NCBI RefSeq assembly: GCF_003063575.1
Contig: NZ_NESC01000001.1
Coordinates: 434,001 to 498,000, forward strand
Length of the DNA stretch: 64,000 bases
DNA from: Limnohabitans sp. Jir72
Lineage (GTDB): Bacteria > Pseudomonadota > Gammaproteobacteria > Burkholderiales > Burkholderiaceae_C
Direction of reading: 5' to 3'
Positions within the stretch are counted from its first letter, which is position 1. Every line of letters begins with the position of its first letter. The notes beneath the pieces were generated by a model. It saw only the letters and a list, made by a program, of their open reading frames with translations, ran no database searches and was not told where the DNA came from. Positions 7,970 to 17,194 of the stretch are shown in pieces. Made by a program: the position numbers and the translations under genes.

Positions 7970-10501
7970 ATGGAATTGAACAAAGCAGCATCAGTAGTCA
8001 AAAAAGTGGGCCCCTGGGCCTGGTGGCGCTCTTGGTGGGTGCGCCAATCGCCCAACCGCCAAGACCGCTTTGCGAACCTTGCACCGGTTGCGGCAGTTTT
8101 GTTGTTCTTGGCGGCCATCGCCAGCGCCTTTTGGTACCTGCGCGTTGAAGAGGTGGAGCGTGAGCAAGAAGCCATCAAGCGAGATGTCGAATATGCGCAA
8201 CAGCGGCTGCGACTGCGCTTGATTGAACGCCAAGAACAGGTCATGCGCTTGGCGCGTGATGTCTCGAACCACGAGATCAAGCCCGATCAATTCCTGTCGC
8301 GCGCAGAAGCACTGGTGCAGCAATACCCTGAATACCAATCTCTGACTTGGATCGACGATCGCCGCCGCATCATTTCCAGTCAAAGTGTCTCCAGCCTGTT
8401 GCCCAGCCAACACCTGCGCGCAGGCGCTGTACTCAAAGTCGGAGAAACCGAAGCCAACTACAGCCTGGCGCGCGATCTGCTGCAGCCCATCTATGGCCGT
8501 GTCGATGTGGACGACGACAAGGACAACAACAACACAGTCTTGCAACTGCACTCACCGCTGAGTGATGATCAGGGCCGTTTCAGTGGCGTGATTTTGGCCG
8601 AATACTCGATGGACGGGCTGTTGCGCTACGGCATTCCGACCGAAGTGCTGGCCAAATACGCCGTGGCTCTGCAAGACAGCAAGGGCCAATTGCTGGCGGG
8701 GCAAACCATCCCCAAGCGCGTGCACCTTCTGAATTTGCTGCCCGGCACCCAAAGGCTGGACAACGACTATGAAATTCCCGTGCCGCCAGTGGGCAACGAC
8801 CTGATCTTGCGTGCCCAGGCCTGGCGCACCTCGCAAGGTCTGGTGGGCAGCGGCTTGTTCTGGCTGGTGAGCGTCTTGAGTGTGATGACGGCCTGGATGC
8901 TGATTGGCAACTGGCGCCACACGCGCAGGCGCTTGCAGGCGCAAAAGGCACTGGTGGCCGAAACCAATTTCCGCCGTGCCATGGAGAACTCCATGCTGAC
9001 CGGCATGCGGGCACTCGACCTGCATGGCCGCATCACCTATGTGAACCCCGCTTTTTGCCAGATGACCGGCTGGAATGAGGCCGAGTTGGTGGGGGCTACG
9101 GCCCCTTTCCCTTATTGGCCCGATCAGGACCGCGAGCAGCTGACCAAGCGTCTCGAAGAAGAAATCAGCGGACAGCACTCGGCGGGGGGCTTTCAAGTCC
9201 GAGTCAAGCGCAAAGACGGCAGCTTGTTCGATGCACGCATGTATGTGTCGCCGTTGATCGATGCCACTGGCAAACACACGGGCTGGATGACCTCGATGAC
9301 CGACATCACCGAGCCCAACCGCATCCGGGAACAACTGGCCAGCTCGCACGAGCGCTTCACGATCGTGTTGGAAGCCTTGGACGCTTCGGTATCGGTTGCG
9401 CCTTTGGGCAGCGAAGAGCTGCTGTTTGCCAACAAGCTCTACCGTTTGTGGTTCGGCCAAAACACGCAAGGCCATTTGCGATTGGTAGCGCAAGCCGGTG
9501 CCTACGAAGGCCCCAAAGACGCTGATGATGTGGACGATTTGGCGGGCTTGCCCACCGAAAATCTGACGGTGACCACCTCGGAAAATGCCGAAATTTTCGT
9601 TCTCGAACTGGGCAAGTGGTTGGAAGTGCGCTCGCGCTACATCAACTGGGCCGATGGCCGCTTGGCACAAATGGTGATTGCCACCGACATCACGCCGCGC
9701 CGCCAGGCCGAGGAGCTGGCAGCCCAGCAAGCCGAACGCGCCCAGACCGCTAGCCGCTTGATCACCATGGGCGAGATGGCCTCCAGTGTGGCCCACGAAC
9801 TGAACCAGCCCTTGACCGCCATCAGCAATTACTGCAGCGGCATGATCTCGCGGATCAAGGCCAAGGAGGTCGAAGAAAAAGACCTGCTCTGGGCCTTGGA
9901 TAAAACCGCGCACCAAGCCCAGCGTGCGGGTCAGATCATCTTGCGCATCCGCAGTTTTGTAAAACGCAGCGAACCCAACCGAGCCCTGTCGGATGTGACC
10001 GCCATGGTCAGCGAATCGCTGGAGCTGGCCGAAATTGAACTGCGCCGCCGCCATGTGCGCCTGAGCCACTATGTGGCCGCGCGCTTGCCCCAATTGATGG
10101 TGGACCCGATCTTGATCGAGCAGGTGCTGATCAACCTGATGAAAAATGCGGCTGAATCGATTGACAACGCCAACCGGACTGCGGACAAACGCCATGTGGA
10201 ATTGAAAGTGGTGCCCGCCGTGGTGGATGACAAACCGGTCGTGGAATTTTCTGTCACCGACACAGGGCAGGGCCTGCCGCCCGAGGCCATCGACCGCGTG
10301 TACGAGGCCTTTTTCTCGACCAAGGTCGAAGGCATGGGCATTGGCCTGAATTTGTGCCGCAGCATCATCGAGTCCCATCAGGGCCGCATCGCGGCCGAGA
10401 ACCTCTACAATGCCGACGAGGTAACCGGCTGCCGGTTCTCCTTCTGGATTCCGGTCGACGCCACTTTGACCATACAACAAGCCACTGGGGTAAATGAATG
10501 A
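7970..10501 (+). CDS. membrane PAS sensor histidine kinase (FixL/DctB-like)
   Basis: An 843-residue inner-membrane kinase. TM1 is at about 38-57, a periplasmic sensing region spans 58-293, and TM2 is at about 294-314. Two PAS regions follow (about 330-448 and 458-575), the first ending in TDIT. The phospho-acceptor is H609 in SSVAHELNQPLTAISNY, the HWE/FixL-like H-box subgroup. The ATPase domain shows NLMKNAAES, DTGQGLP and GMGIGLNLC. It overlaps its response-regulator gene by ATGA, so the two are translationally coupled. The ligand is unknown. Divergence from aceE suggests, but does not show, a link to pyruvate or carbon metabolism. Confidence 0.88.
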   Translation: MELNKAASVVKKVGPWAWWRSWWVRQSPNRQDRFANLAPVAAVLLFLAAIASAFWYLRVEEVEREQEAIKRDVEYAQQRLRLRLIERQEQVMRLARDVSNHEIKPDQFLSRAEALVQQYPEYQSLTWIDDRRRIISSQSVSSLLPSQHLRAGAVLKVGETEANYSLARDLLQPIYGRVDVDDDKDNNNTVLQLHSPLSDDQGRFSGVILAEYSMDGLLRYGIPTEVLAKYAVALQDSKGQLLAGQTIPKRVHLLNLLPGTQRLDNDYEIPVPPVGNDLILRAQAWRTSQGLVGSGLFWLVSVLSVMTAWMLIGNWRHTRRRLQAQKALVAETNFRRAMENSMLTGMRALDLHGRITYVNPAFCQMTGWNEAELVGATAPFPYWPDQDREQLTKRLEEEISGQHSAGGFQVRVKRKDGSLFDARMYVSPLIDATGKHTGWMTSMTDITEPNRIREQLASSHERFTIVLEALDASVSVAPLGSEELLFANKLYRLWFGQNTQGHLRLVAQAGAYEGPKDADDVDDLAGLPTENLTVTTSENAEIFVLELGKWLEVRSRYINWADGRLAQMVIATDITPRRQAEELAAQQAERAQTASRLITMGEMASSVAHELNQPLTAISNYCSGMISRIKAKEVEEKDLLWALDKTAHQAQRAGQIILRIRSFVKRSEPNRALSDVTAMVSESLELAEIELRRRHVRLSHYVAARLPQLMVDPILIEQVLINLMKNAAESIDNANRTADKRHVELKVVPAVVDDKPVVEFSVTDTGQGLPPEAIDRVYEAFFSTKVEGMGIGLNLCRSIIESHQGRIAAENLYNADEVTGCRFSFWIPVDATLTIQQATGVNE

Positions 10502-11143
10502 GTTTGATTCCGAAAAAAGGTACGGTTTATGTCGTGGACGACGACGAAGCCGTTCGCGACTCCCTGCAGTGGTTGCTCGAAGGCAAAGACTACCGTGTGC
10601 GTTGTTTCGACAGCGCTGAATCCTTCATCAGCCGTTACGACCCCCGTGAGGTGGCCTGCCTGATCGCCGACATCCGCATGAGCGGCATGACTGGCCTGGA
10701 GCTGCAAGACCGCCTGATCGAACGCAAATCGCCCCTGCCCATCGTGTTCATCACCGGTCATGGTGACGTGCCCATGGCCGTGAACACCATGAAAAAAGGT
10801 GCGATGGATTTCATCCAAAAGCCCTTCAAGGAAGAAGAGCTGCTGAGCTTGGTCGAACGCATGCTCGAACAAGCCCGCGAGGCCTTTGCCGGTCATCAGC
10901 AAGCGGCCAGCCGCGACGCGCTGTTGTCCAAGCTGACCGGTCGCGAAGCCCAGGTGCTGGAACGCATCGTTGCCGGACGCCTGAACAAACAAATCGCCGA
11001 CGATCTGGGAAATCGCCGACGATCTGGGCATCAGCATCAAGACGGTGGAGGCGCACCGCGCCAACATCATGGAAAAGCTCAACGCCAACACTGTGGCCGA
11101 TTTGCTCAAGATTGCCCTGGGACAAAACGCGCCCAAGGCCTGA
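10498..11143 (+). pseudogene. FixJ/NarL-type response regulator, frameshifted by a 19-bp duplication
   Basis: The receiver domain is intact: acidic pocket D14-D16, phospho-acceptor D58 in LIADIRMSG, and K108. The LuxR/FixJ helix-turn-helix begins with [20 protein letters not shown]. There the 19-base unit at 10991-11009 is repeated exactly at 11010-11028. This shifts the frame and replaces the recognition helix and dimerisation helix with unrelated residues, running on to 11223. Removing one copy restores [18 protein letters not shown] and a stop at 11141-11143, giving 208 residues, the normal FixJ length. The DNA-binding half is therefore lost in this sequence. A sequencing artefact or reversible slippage cannot be excluded. 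Confidence 0.9.
10991..11028 (+). repeat. exact 19-bp tandem duplication
   Basis: AAATCGCCGACGATCTGGG occurs twice with no gap (10991-11009 and 11010-11028). Because 19 is not a multiple of three, it breaks the reading frame of the FixJ-like regulator inside its helix-turn-helix. Confidence 0.97.
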
Positions 11144-11160
11144 TGCTTCGCCTCCCCACG

Positions 11161-11185
11161 AAACGCCCGAACCTGTCGGGCGTTT
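11161..11185 (+). terminator. intrinsic terminator of the two-component operon
   Basis: Perfect 10-bp stem AAACGCCCGA / TCGGGCGTTT with loop ACCTG, followed by TGCATTT. It lies 17 bases after the original regulator stop (11141-11143) and 34 bases before folD. The frameshifted reading frame runs through it. Confidence 0.8.
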
Positions 11186-11219
11186 TGCATTTATCACCGA
11201 CTTATTCGAGTTTTTACAC

Positions 11220-12071
11220 ATGACCGCCCAACTCATCGACGGCAACGCCCTGTCCAAACAACTGCGCACCGAAGTGGCCACCCGCGCCCAAGCCCTGAAG
11301 GCCAAAGGCGTCACGCCCGGCCTGGCCGTGGTGCTGGTGGGTGACAACCAAGCCAGTCAGGTTTATGTGCGCAACAAGGTCAAAGCTTGCGAAGACGCAG
11401 GCTTGCACTCGGTGCTGGAGAAATACGAAGCCACCATGACCGAGGCGGACTTGCTGGCCCGCGTGGAAGCGCTCAACAACGACCCCAGCATCCACGGCAT
11501 CCTGGTGCAGCTGCCCTTGCCCGCACACATTGATGCTCAAAAAGTGATCGAAGCCATCAGCCCCGCCAAAGACGTGGACGGTTTCCACATCGCCAGCGCC
11601 GGTGCGCTCATGACCGGCATGCCAGGTTTCTGGCCCTGCACGCCTTATGGTTGCATGAAGATGCTCGAAAGCATCAACTACGACCTCAAAGGCAAGCACG
11701 CCGTGGTGATTGGCCGCAGCAACATCGTGGGCAAACCCATGGCGCTGATGCTCTTGCAAAAGAACGCCACCGTGACCATCTGCCACAGCGGGACCAAAGA
11801 CCTCAAGGCCATGACGCTGCAGGCCGATGTGATCGTGGCCGCCGTGGGCAAACGCAATGTGCTGACCGCCGACATGGTCAAGCCCGGTGCTGTGGTGCTG
11901 GACGTGGGCATGAACCGCAACGACGAGGGCAAGCTGTGCGGCGATGTGGATTTTGAAGGCGTCAAACAAGTCGCCAGCCACATCACCCCCGTGCCCGGTG
12001 GCGTCGGCCCCATGACCATCACCATGCTGCTGGTCAACACCCTTGAAGCCGCCGAACGTGCCTCCAAGTAA
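11220..12071 (+). CDS. folD: bifunctional methylenetetrahydrofolate dehydrogenase/cyclohydrolase
   Basis: Interconverts 5,10-methylene- and 10-formyl-THF in cytosolic one-carbon metabolism. Visible signatures are the catalytic lysine K53 in [13 protein letters not shown], the substrate loop [16 protein letters not shown], the dinucleotide-binding [11 protein letters not shown], and the C-terminal [11 protein letters not shown]. At 283 residues it matches the family length. The start ATG at 11220 follows the upstream terminator closely, so a promoter must lie within the short gap or upstream. prlC follows 93 bases downstream on the same strand. Confidence 0.96.
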   Translation: MTAQLIDGNALSKQLRTEVATRAQALKAKGVTPGLAVVLVGDNQASQVYVRNKVKACEDAGLHSVLEKYEATMTEADLLARVEALNNDPSIHGILVQLPLPAHIDAQKVIEAISPAKDVDGFHIASAGALMTGMPGFWPCTPYGCMKMLESINYDLKGKHAVVIGRSNIVGKPMALMLLQKNATVTICHSGTKDLKAMTLQADVIVAAVGKRNVLTADMVKPGAVVLDVGMNRNDEGKLCGDVDFEGVKQVASHITPVPGGVGPMTITMLLVNTLEAAERASK

Positions 12072-12164
12072 TCCACAAGGCAAGCAACGCCCAAAATGTG
12101 TCATCCCGGGCTTGACCCGGTGCCCATCCCTGCCAGCCCTTGACCCGCAAAACCCCAAAAAACC

Positions 12165-14198
12165 ATGACCAATCCTCTGCTCGACACCTCCGGCCTGCCC
12201 TTGTTTGACCGCATTGCCCCCGAGCATGTGGCCCCTGCGGTGGACGAACTGCTGGCCGCGGCCAACCAAGCCCTCGAGACAGTGACCGCGGCCGACTTTC
12301 CCGCGCAATGGGCCACGATCGCCAAAGTGCTGGACGTCAGCACAGAGCGTCTGGGCATGGCCTGGGGCGCAGTCAGCCACCTCAACAGCGTGGCCGACAC
12401 CCCCGAGCTGCGGGCAGCCTACAACGCAGCCCTGCCCTTGGTCACCGAATTCTGGACACGTCTGGGCAGCGACGAGCGCCTGTACGCCAAGTACAAAGCC
12501 ATCGACACCACCGCCTTGAACGCCGAGCAAAAACAAGCCCACCAGAACGCCTTGCGCGCCTTTGTGCTGGGCGGTGCCGAGCTGCAAGGCGAGGCCAAAG
12601 TGCGATACGCCGCCATCCAGGAGCGCTTGGCCGAGTTGACCCAGAAGTTCAGCGAAAACACGCTGGACGCGACCGACAGCTTTTCCTTGTATGTGAGTGA
12701 AGACCGTCTGGCGGGCGTGCCCGCTGACGTGGTGCAAGCCACCCGCGCCGCCGCACAAAAAGAAGGCCAGGAAGGCTGCCGACTGAGCCTGAAAATGCCG
12801 GTGTACCTGCCGGTGATGCAATTTGCCCATGACGCGGCGCTGCGCGAGCAGCTGTACAAAGCCCACGTCACCCGCGCATCGGACCAGGCACCAGAAGACA
12901 GCCGCCAGTTCGACAACACCGCCTTGATGCAGGAGATCCTGGTCTTGCGGCAGGAAGAGTCTCAACTCTTGGGTTACGACAACTATGCGCAGGTCTCTGT
13001 GGTGCCCAAGATGGCCGAGTCGCCCGAAAAAGTGATCGGCTTTTTGCGCGACTTGGCCGTGCGCGCCCGCCCCTTTGCCGAAAAAGACCTGGCCGACTTG
13101 CGCGACTTTGCAGCAAAGGAACTCGGCCTGACGGACACATTGAACGCCTGGGACGTGCCCTACCTCAGCGAAAAGCTCAAGGAAGCGCGCTACAGCTTCA
13201 GCGAACAAGACGTCAAACAATACTTCACCGCCCCCAAGGTGCTGGCCGGTCTGTTCAAAATCATCGAGACCTTGTTCGAAGTCAGCATCCGACCAGACCA
13301 GGCCCCGGTCTGGCACCCTGCGGTGCAGTTCTTCCGCATCGAGCGCGGCGGCCAACTGGTGGGTCAGTTCTACCTGGACCAACCGGCCCGCGCAGGCAAA
13401 CGCGGCGGTGCCTGGATGGACGATGTGCGCGGCCGCTGGCAGCGCCCCGATACCGGCGTGCTGCAAACGCCGGTGGCGCACCTGGTGTGCAATTTCGCCG
13501 AAGGCGTCAACGGACAACCTGCGCTGCTCACGCACGACGACGTGATCACCCTCTTCCACGAATTTGGCCATGGCTTGCACCACATGCTCACGCAAGTGAA
13601 CGAGCGCGATGTTTCAGGCATCAGCGGCGTAGAGTGGGACGCGGTCGAGTTGCCCAGCCAGTTCATGGAAAACTTCTGCTGGGAATGGTCGGTGCTCAGC
13701 CACATGACTTCTCACGTCGAAACAGGCCAAGCCTTGCCCCGCGAACTGTTCGACAAAATGCTGGCCGCCAAGAACTTCCAAAGCGGTCTGCAAACCCTGC
13801 GCCAGATCGAGTTTTCGCTGTTCGACATGCTGGTGCATGCCGAGCATGACCCTTCGCAAGACTTCATGCCGCTGCTGCAAGAAGTGCGCAACGAGGTGTC
13901 GGTGATGCAGCCGCCCGCCTTCAACCGCATGGCCCACACCTTCAGCCACATCTTTGCTGGGGGTTATGCAGCGGGTTACTACAGCTACAAATGGGCTGAA
14001 GTGCTGAGCGCTGACGCCTACGCCGCCTTTGAAGAAACCGCCGCTGCCGACGGCAGCCCGAGCCTAGAAACAGGCCGCCGCTACCGCCAAGCGATTTTGG
14101 AAGCCGGGGGCAGCCGCCCTGCGCTGGAATCCTTCAAAGCATTCCGAGGCCGTGAGCCCAGCCTGGATGCGCTGCTGCGACACCAGGGCATGATCTGA
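12165..14198 (+). CDS. prlC: M3-family zinc oligopeptidase (oligopeptidase A)
   Basis: A 677-residue cytosolic thimet-type metallopeptidase that degrades short peptides, including cleaved signal peptides. The zinc motif HEFGH is at residues 465-469, followed downstream by the third-ligand region VEWDAVELPSQFMENF. FSHIFAGGYAAGYYSYKWAEV is another M3 hallmark. The length is that of E. coli PrlC (680). The protein ends RGREPSLDALLRHQGMI. Notably, a diverged second copy of this 3' end lies at 17864-17962, on the far side of the iorAB-soxYZ operon. Confidence 0.94.
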   Translation: MTNPLLDTSGLPLFDRIAPEHVAPAVDELLAAANQALETVTAADFPAQWATIAKVLDVSTERLGMAWGAVSHLNSVADTPELRAAYNAALPLVTEFWTRLGSDERLYAKYKAIDTTALNAEQKQAHQNALRAFVLGGAELQGEAKVRYAAIQERLAELTQKFSENTLDATDSFSLYVSEDRLAGVPADVVQATRAAAQKEGQEGCRLSLKMPVYLPVMQFAHDAALREQLYKAHVTRASDQAPEDSRQFDNTALMQEILVLRQEESQLLGYDNYAQVSVVPKMAESPEKVIGFLRDLAVRARPFAEKDLADLRDFAAKELGLTDTLNAWDVPYLSEKLKEARYSFSEQDVKQYFTAPKVLAGLFKIIETLFEVSIRPDQAPVWHPAVQFFRIERGGQLVGQFYLDQPARAGKRGGAWMDDVRGRWQRPDTGVLQTPVAHLVCNFAEGVNGQPALLTHDDVITLFHEFGHGLHHMLTQVNERDVSGISGVEWDAVELPSQFMENFCWEWSVLSHMTSHVETGQALPRELFDKMLAAKNFQSGLQTLRQIEFSLFDMLVHAEHDPSQDFMPLLQEVRNEVSVMQPPAFNRMAHTFSHIFAGGYAAGYYSYKWAEVLSADAYAAFEETAAADGSPSLETGRRYRQAILEAGGSRPALESFKAFRGREPSLDALLRHQGMI

Positions 14199-14222
14199 CA
14201 CGCGCCAGCTGTAGGCAGTGAT

Positions 14223-14540
14223 TCAAATGACAACAATGGGCTGCACATGTCTGCCCTGTTGTCCTCTGTCATCAAGCCACTCCAATTCAAGTTCGCCATT
14301 GCCCTTGGCTTTGGTGAAAAAAGACAGAAAAGGATTGGCAGAGATCCCTGCACTCATCTCGGCTCTGAAGACCAATTGCCCCGCGTAATGGACTCGAAGG
14401 GTGTGGATGACGTTTTGAGGTACCGCGCTGCCAAGCAAGTCAAAGCGATAGCCGGTCTCCATGGGGTGCTGAAGTAGAACCCGAATCTCAAAAACCTCAC
14501 CCATGCGGACAGAGGATGGGACCATCACACGGGCCAACAT
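14223..14540 (-). CDS. soxZ: sulfur-carrier subunit SoxZ-like
   Basis: About 105 residues with VPSSVRMGEVFEIRVLLQHP, METGYR, AEMSAGISANPFLSFF and a C-terminal beta-strand, all characteristic of SoxZ. SoxZ pairs with SoxY to form the periplasmic carrier on whose SoxY cysteine sulfur intermediates are bound. The start is uncertain: ATGs at 14540 and 14552 both sit at the soxY stop; 14540 gives the usual SoxZ length. No signal peptide is present, as expected, because SoxZ is exported with SoxY. It is the last gene of iorA-iorB-soxY-soxZ; no soxA, B, C, D or X is in the window. Confidence 0.85.
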   Translation of the reverse strand: MLARVMVPSSVRMGEVFEIRVLLQHPMETGYRFDLLGSAVPQNVIHTLRVHYAGQLVFRAEMSAGISANPFLSFFTKAKGNGELELEWLDDRGQQGRHVQPIVVI

Positions 14541-14541
14541 A

Positions 14542-14985
14542 TCAGGACGCATCCAAACATGCAGACTCGGTGACCTCGACCTCGGCGCGGGTGGACCACC
14601 AGCTGAGGTCTGACATCTGCGCCAACACCACCACTTCCTGGGTGCCATTGAGCCGCACACGGGTAGAGACCTCGGCCCGCCCGGCATGCGGCCCGAGAAA
14701 ATAACGCGCCATCAATGGACGCGGGTTTCGCATGGACACCACACAAATCTGCAGCACGTGGTCCTCATCAGTCATTGGACTGTTCACTTGAATCCTCAAA
14801 GGAACAGACAAACCGTTGTCAGCCAATCTGGGCAGGGTCAGTTGGACCCGACCCTCACGCACAGGCTGGCTTTGGGTCAGGTGCTGTATCCAGGCCTGCG
14901 GACTGCGTTCAACCTCTTGAGCGAAACCCTGCCCGCAAACCGTTGCGCCCACCAGACCAGCCAAAACCGTGCGTCGTTGAGTCAT
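14542..14985 (-). CDS. soxY: SoxY-like periplasmic carrier with noncanonical C-terminus
   Basis: A 147-residue protein starting MTQRRTVLAGLVGATVCG, a twin-arginine-like export signal that would carry the SoxYZ pair to the periplasm. The body matches SoxY, with NPRPLMARYFLGPHAGRAEVSTRVRL as the typical mid-domain (quoted in pieces: ARYFLGP, AEVSTRVRL). Canonical SoxY ends in GGCGG; here the end is ESACLDAS. The cysteine is kept near the terminus but the flexible glycines are absent, as in SoxYZ-like carriers associated with dehydrogenases. It lies 17 bases after iorB, so it is in the same operon. Confidence 0.85.
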   Translation of the reverse strand: MTQRRTVLAGLVGATVCGQGFAQEVERSPQAWIQHLTQSQPVREGRVQLTLPRLADNGLSVPLRIQVNSPMTDEDHVLQICVVSMRNPRPLMARYFLGPHAGRAEVSTRVRLNGTQEVVVLAQMSDLSWWSTRAEVEVTESACLDAS

Positions 14986-15002
14986 GCGTGGTGTCCAGGA
15001 GA

Positions 15003-17183
15003 TCAGATGATTTCCAGCCCTTCGTTTTTGAGCGGCAAATTGCGAACGGGCTTGCCCGTCGCGGCAAAAATGGCATTCATGATGGCCGGCGCAACAACAC
15101 AAATGGTGGGCTCACCCACACCCCCCCAAAAATCAAAGCTGGGGGCGATCACGGTTTCAATGTGGGGCATTTGTGCCAAACGCGCAATGGGATACAGGTG
15201 GAAGTTGTTGTCCACAATGCGCCCGTCTTTCACCGTGGACTGGCTTTGCAACGAATCAAAGCCATACGCGACAGACCCCTCCACTTGGGCAGCGATTTGT
15301 TGCGTATTGACCGCGTGGCCACAATTGGTGGATAACACCAATCGATGGACTTTCACCTTGCCGTCCTTGACCGATACTTCGGCTACCGCAGCGGTATAGC
15401 TGCCATAGCCCATGAACTGGGCAATACCTCTGTGACGTCCGGGGGCTAAAGGCTTGCCCCAGCCTGCTTTGTCTGCCGCGGCATTGAGCACCGCCAAATG
15501 CTTGGGGTGATTGGCCATCAGCTCGCGTCGGAACTCCAGGGGATCCTTGCCCGCAGCCTTGGCCACCTCTTCCATGAAGCATTCGAGGTAAATACCATTC
15601 TGGTTGGTGTTGACACCACGCCAAGGCCCCACCGGTACATGGGTGTTGCGCATGGCATATTCCACCCGCAGATTGGGAACGGTGTAACCCAGCTGGGCAT
15701 CACCCGGCTCTTCGTAGTAACCCTGCAACTGGCGGCGGTCCTTGCCGTTTTGAATGTTGTGAGGTGCAGCAAATGCATTGATAGATTGCCCGGAAACGCG
15801 CAGTTGCAAACCCACGAGTTGGCCCTTGTCATCCAAACCCGCCGAGAGTTTGCACTGGCCGATGGGGCGAAACATGTCATGCGACATGTCTTCTTCACGC
15901 GTCCAAATCATCTTGATTGGTGTGCCGATGAACTGCTTACCGATGAGGGCCGCCTGTCGCACATAGTCCTGCGAGCCTCCACGGCGACCAAAGCCGCCGC
16001 CCAGTGTGGGGTTATAGACCTCGCATTTCTCGAGAGGCAAGCCAGCAATGTTGGCTAACACGGCCAGTGCCGCCTCAGCGTTTTGTGTTGCCACCCAGGC
16101 CTCAGCACGTTCTGCGGTGATGCGCACCGTGCAATTCATGGGTTCCATGCAGGCATGGGCTACAAAAGGCGTGCTGTAAACCGCCTCCACTTTGCGGGCC
16201 GCATTCGCAATGGCCGCAGGTGCATCGCCCACATCGCGGTCGGCAAATACATTCTGTGTCGAGGTCAAACCTTCTTTCAGGTGCAGGGCAATCGACTCGC
16301 TGGAGACCTTGCCATTGACGCCCTCGTCCCAAACAATGGGTAACTTTTCAAGCGCCTGCTTGGCACGCCAAAAGGAATCTGCAATGACGGCTACAGACTC
16401 GTCATCGACCTTGACCACCGCCTTGATCCCCCGCAGCCCCAACACCTTGCTTGCATCAAAGCTGACCAGCTTGCCTTCAAAGACAGGACAGGCTTTGATC
16501 GCCGCGATCAGCATGCCCGGCAAATCCAGATCAATGGCGTATTTCTGCTTGCCCATGACCTTGGGGGCCGTGTCCAAGCGCTTGAGGGGTTTGCCAGCAA
16601 TCTTCCAGTCACGGGGATTTTTCAGAACGATGGCCTTGGCATCGGGCGCAGGCAATTTGGCAGCCGCATCGGCCAACTGACCGTAGGTCGTGGAGCGACC
16701 ACTGGCCGCATGCATCACAACCCCTTTGTCCACACGCAACTGGTCAACAGGAACTTGCCATTGGTTGGCCGCCGCTTGCATGAGCACCATGCGGGCCGCA
16801 GCGCCCCCTTGGCGGACATACTCGTGGGAATCGCGGATGCCACGGCTGCCGCCGGTCGCCATGTTGCGCCACACGCGCTTGCGGGCCAAGTTCTGACCGG
16901 CTGTGATGGGTTGAAGAACCACCTTGCCCCAGTCGCACTCCAATTCCTCTGCGACCAATTGAGCCAAGCCAGTGTGCGTCCCCTGCCCCATTTCAGCGCG
17001 GGCAATGCGAATCACACAGGATTCATCAGGACGAACAAGCACCCAAGCGTTCACCTCAGCCGGCCCTGCGTTTTGTATGTTTTGTGCAGCCAACGGCACA
17101 TGAAAACCCACAGATAGGCCACCACTGGCAACAACAGAGCCGATGATGAAATGTCGACGAGACACCGATGTTTTTGTACTCAT
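15003..17183 (-). CDS. iorB: molybdenum hydroxylase large subunit, isoquinoline 1-oxidoreductase-like
   Basis: A 726-residue member of the xanthine oxidase superfamily, the IorB (single-fused, CoxL-like) type. It begins SRRHFIIGSVVASGGLS, a Tat signal, so it is folded with molybdopterin and then exported. Visible motifs include AEMGQGTHTGLAQLVAEEL, NPTLGGGFGRRGG around the Mo cofactor, and the C-terminal GVGEPTICVVAP with the conserved catalytic glutamate. GAGGAG lies seven bases before the ATG at 17183. It pairs with the 2Fe-2S subunit 11 bases upstream. The substrate (N-heterocycle or aldehyde) cannot be told from sequence. Confidence 0.9.
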   Translation of the reverse strand: MSTKTSVSRRHFIIGSVVASGGLSVGFHVPLAAQNIQNAGPAEVNAWVLVRPDESCVIRIARAEMGQGTHTGLAQLVAEELECDWGKVVLQPITAGQNLARKRVWRNMATGGSRGIRDSHEYVRQGGAAARMVLMQAAANQWQVPVDQLRVDKGVVMHAASGRSTTYGQLADAAAKLPAPDAKAIVLKNPRDWKIAGKPLKRLDTAPKVMGKQKYAIDLDLPGMLIAAIKACPVFEGKLVSFDASKVLGLRGIKAVVKVDDESVAVIADSFWRAKQALEKLPIVWDEGVNGKVSSESIALHLKEGLTSTQNVFADRDVGDAPAAIANAARKVEAVYSTPFVAHACMEPMNCTVRITAERAEAWVATQNAEAALAVLANIAGLPLEKCEVYNPTLGGGFGRRGGSQDYVRQAALIGKQFIGTPIKMIWTREEDMSHDMFRPIGQCKLSAGLDDKGQLVGLQLRVSGQSINAFAAPHNIQNGKDRRQLQGYYEEPGDAQLGYTVPNLRVEYAMRNTHVPVGPWRGVNTNQNGIYLECFMEEVAKAAGKDPLEFRRELMANHPKHLAVLNAAADKAGWGKPLAPGRHRGIAQFMGYGSYTAAVAEVSVKDGKVKVHRLVLSTNCGHAVNTQQIAAQVEGSVAYGFDSLQSQSTVKDGRIVDNNFHLYPIARLAQMPHIETVIAPSFDFWGGVGEPTICVVAPAIMNAIFAATGKPVRNLPLKNEGLEII

Positions 17184-17194
17184 GCTTTGACTCC

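Noticed and set aside
8552..10480. Open frame of 642 codons on the minus strand opposite the sensor kinase
   Set aside because: Antisense shadow of the kinase gene, with the same low-complexity His/Gln/Gly composition.
10498..11223. A genuine 241-residue regulator running through the terminator into folD
   Set aside because: The C-terminal 70 residues have no similarity and arise from the 19-base duplication; the correct frame is obvious once one copy is removed.
11214..13595. Open frame of 793 codons on the minus strand opposite folD and prlC
   Set aside because: Antisense to two certain enzymes; the composition is His/Gly/Val-rich with no recognisable domain, and no ribosome site is seen.
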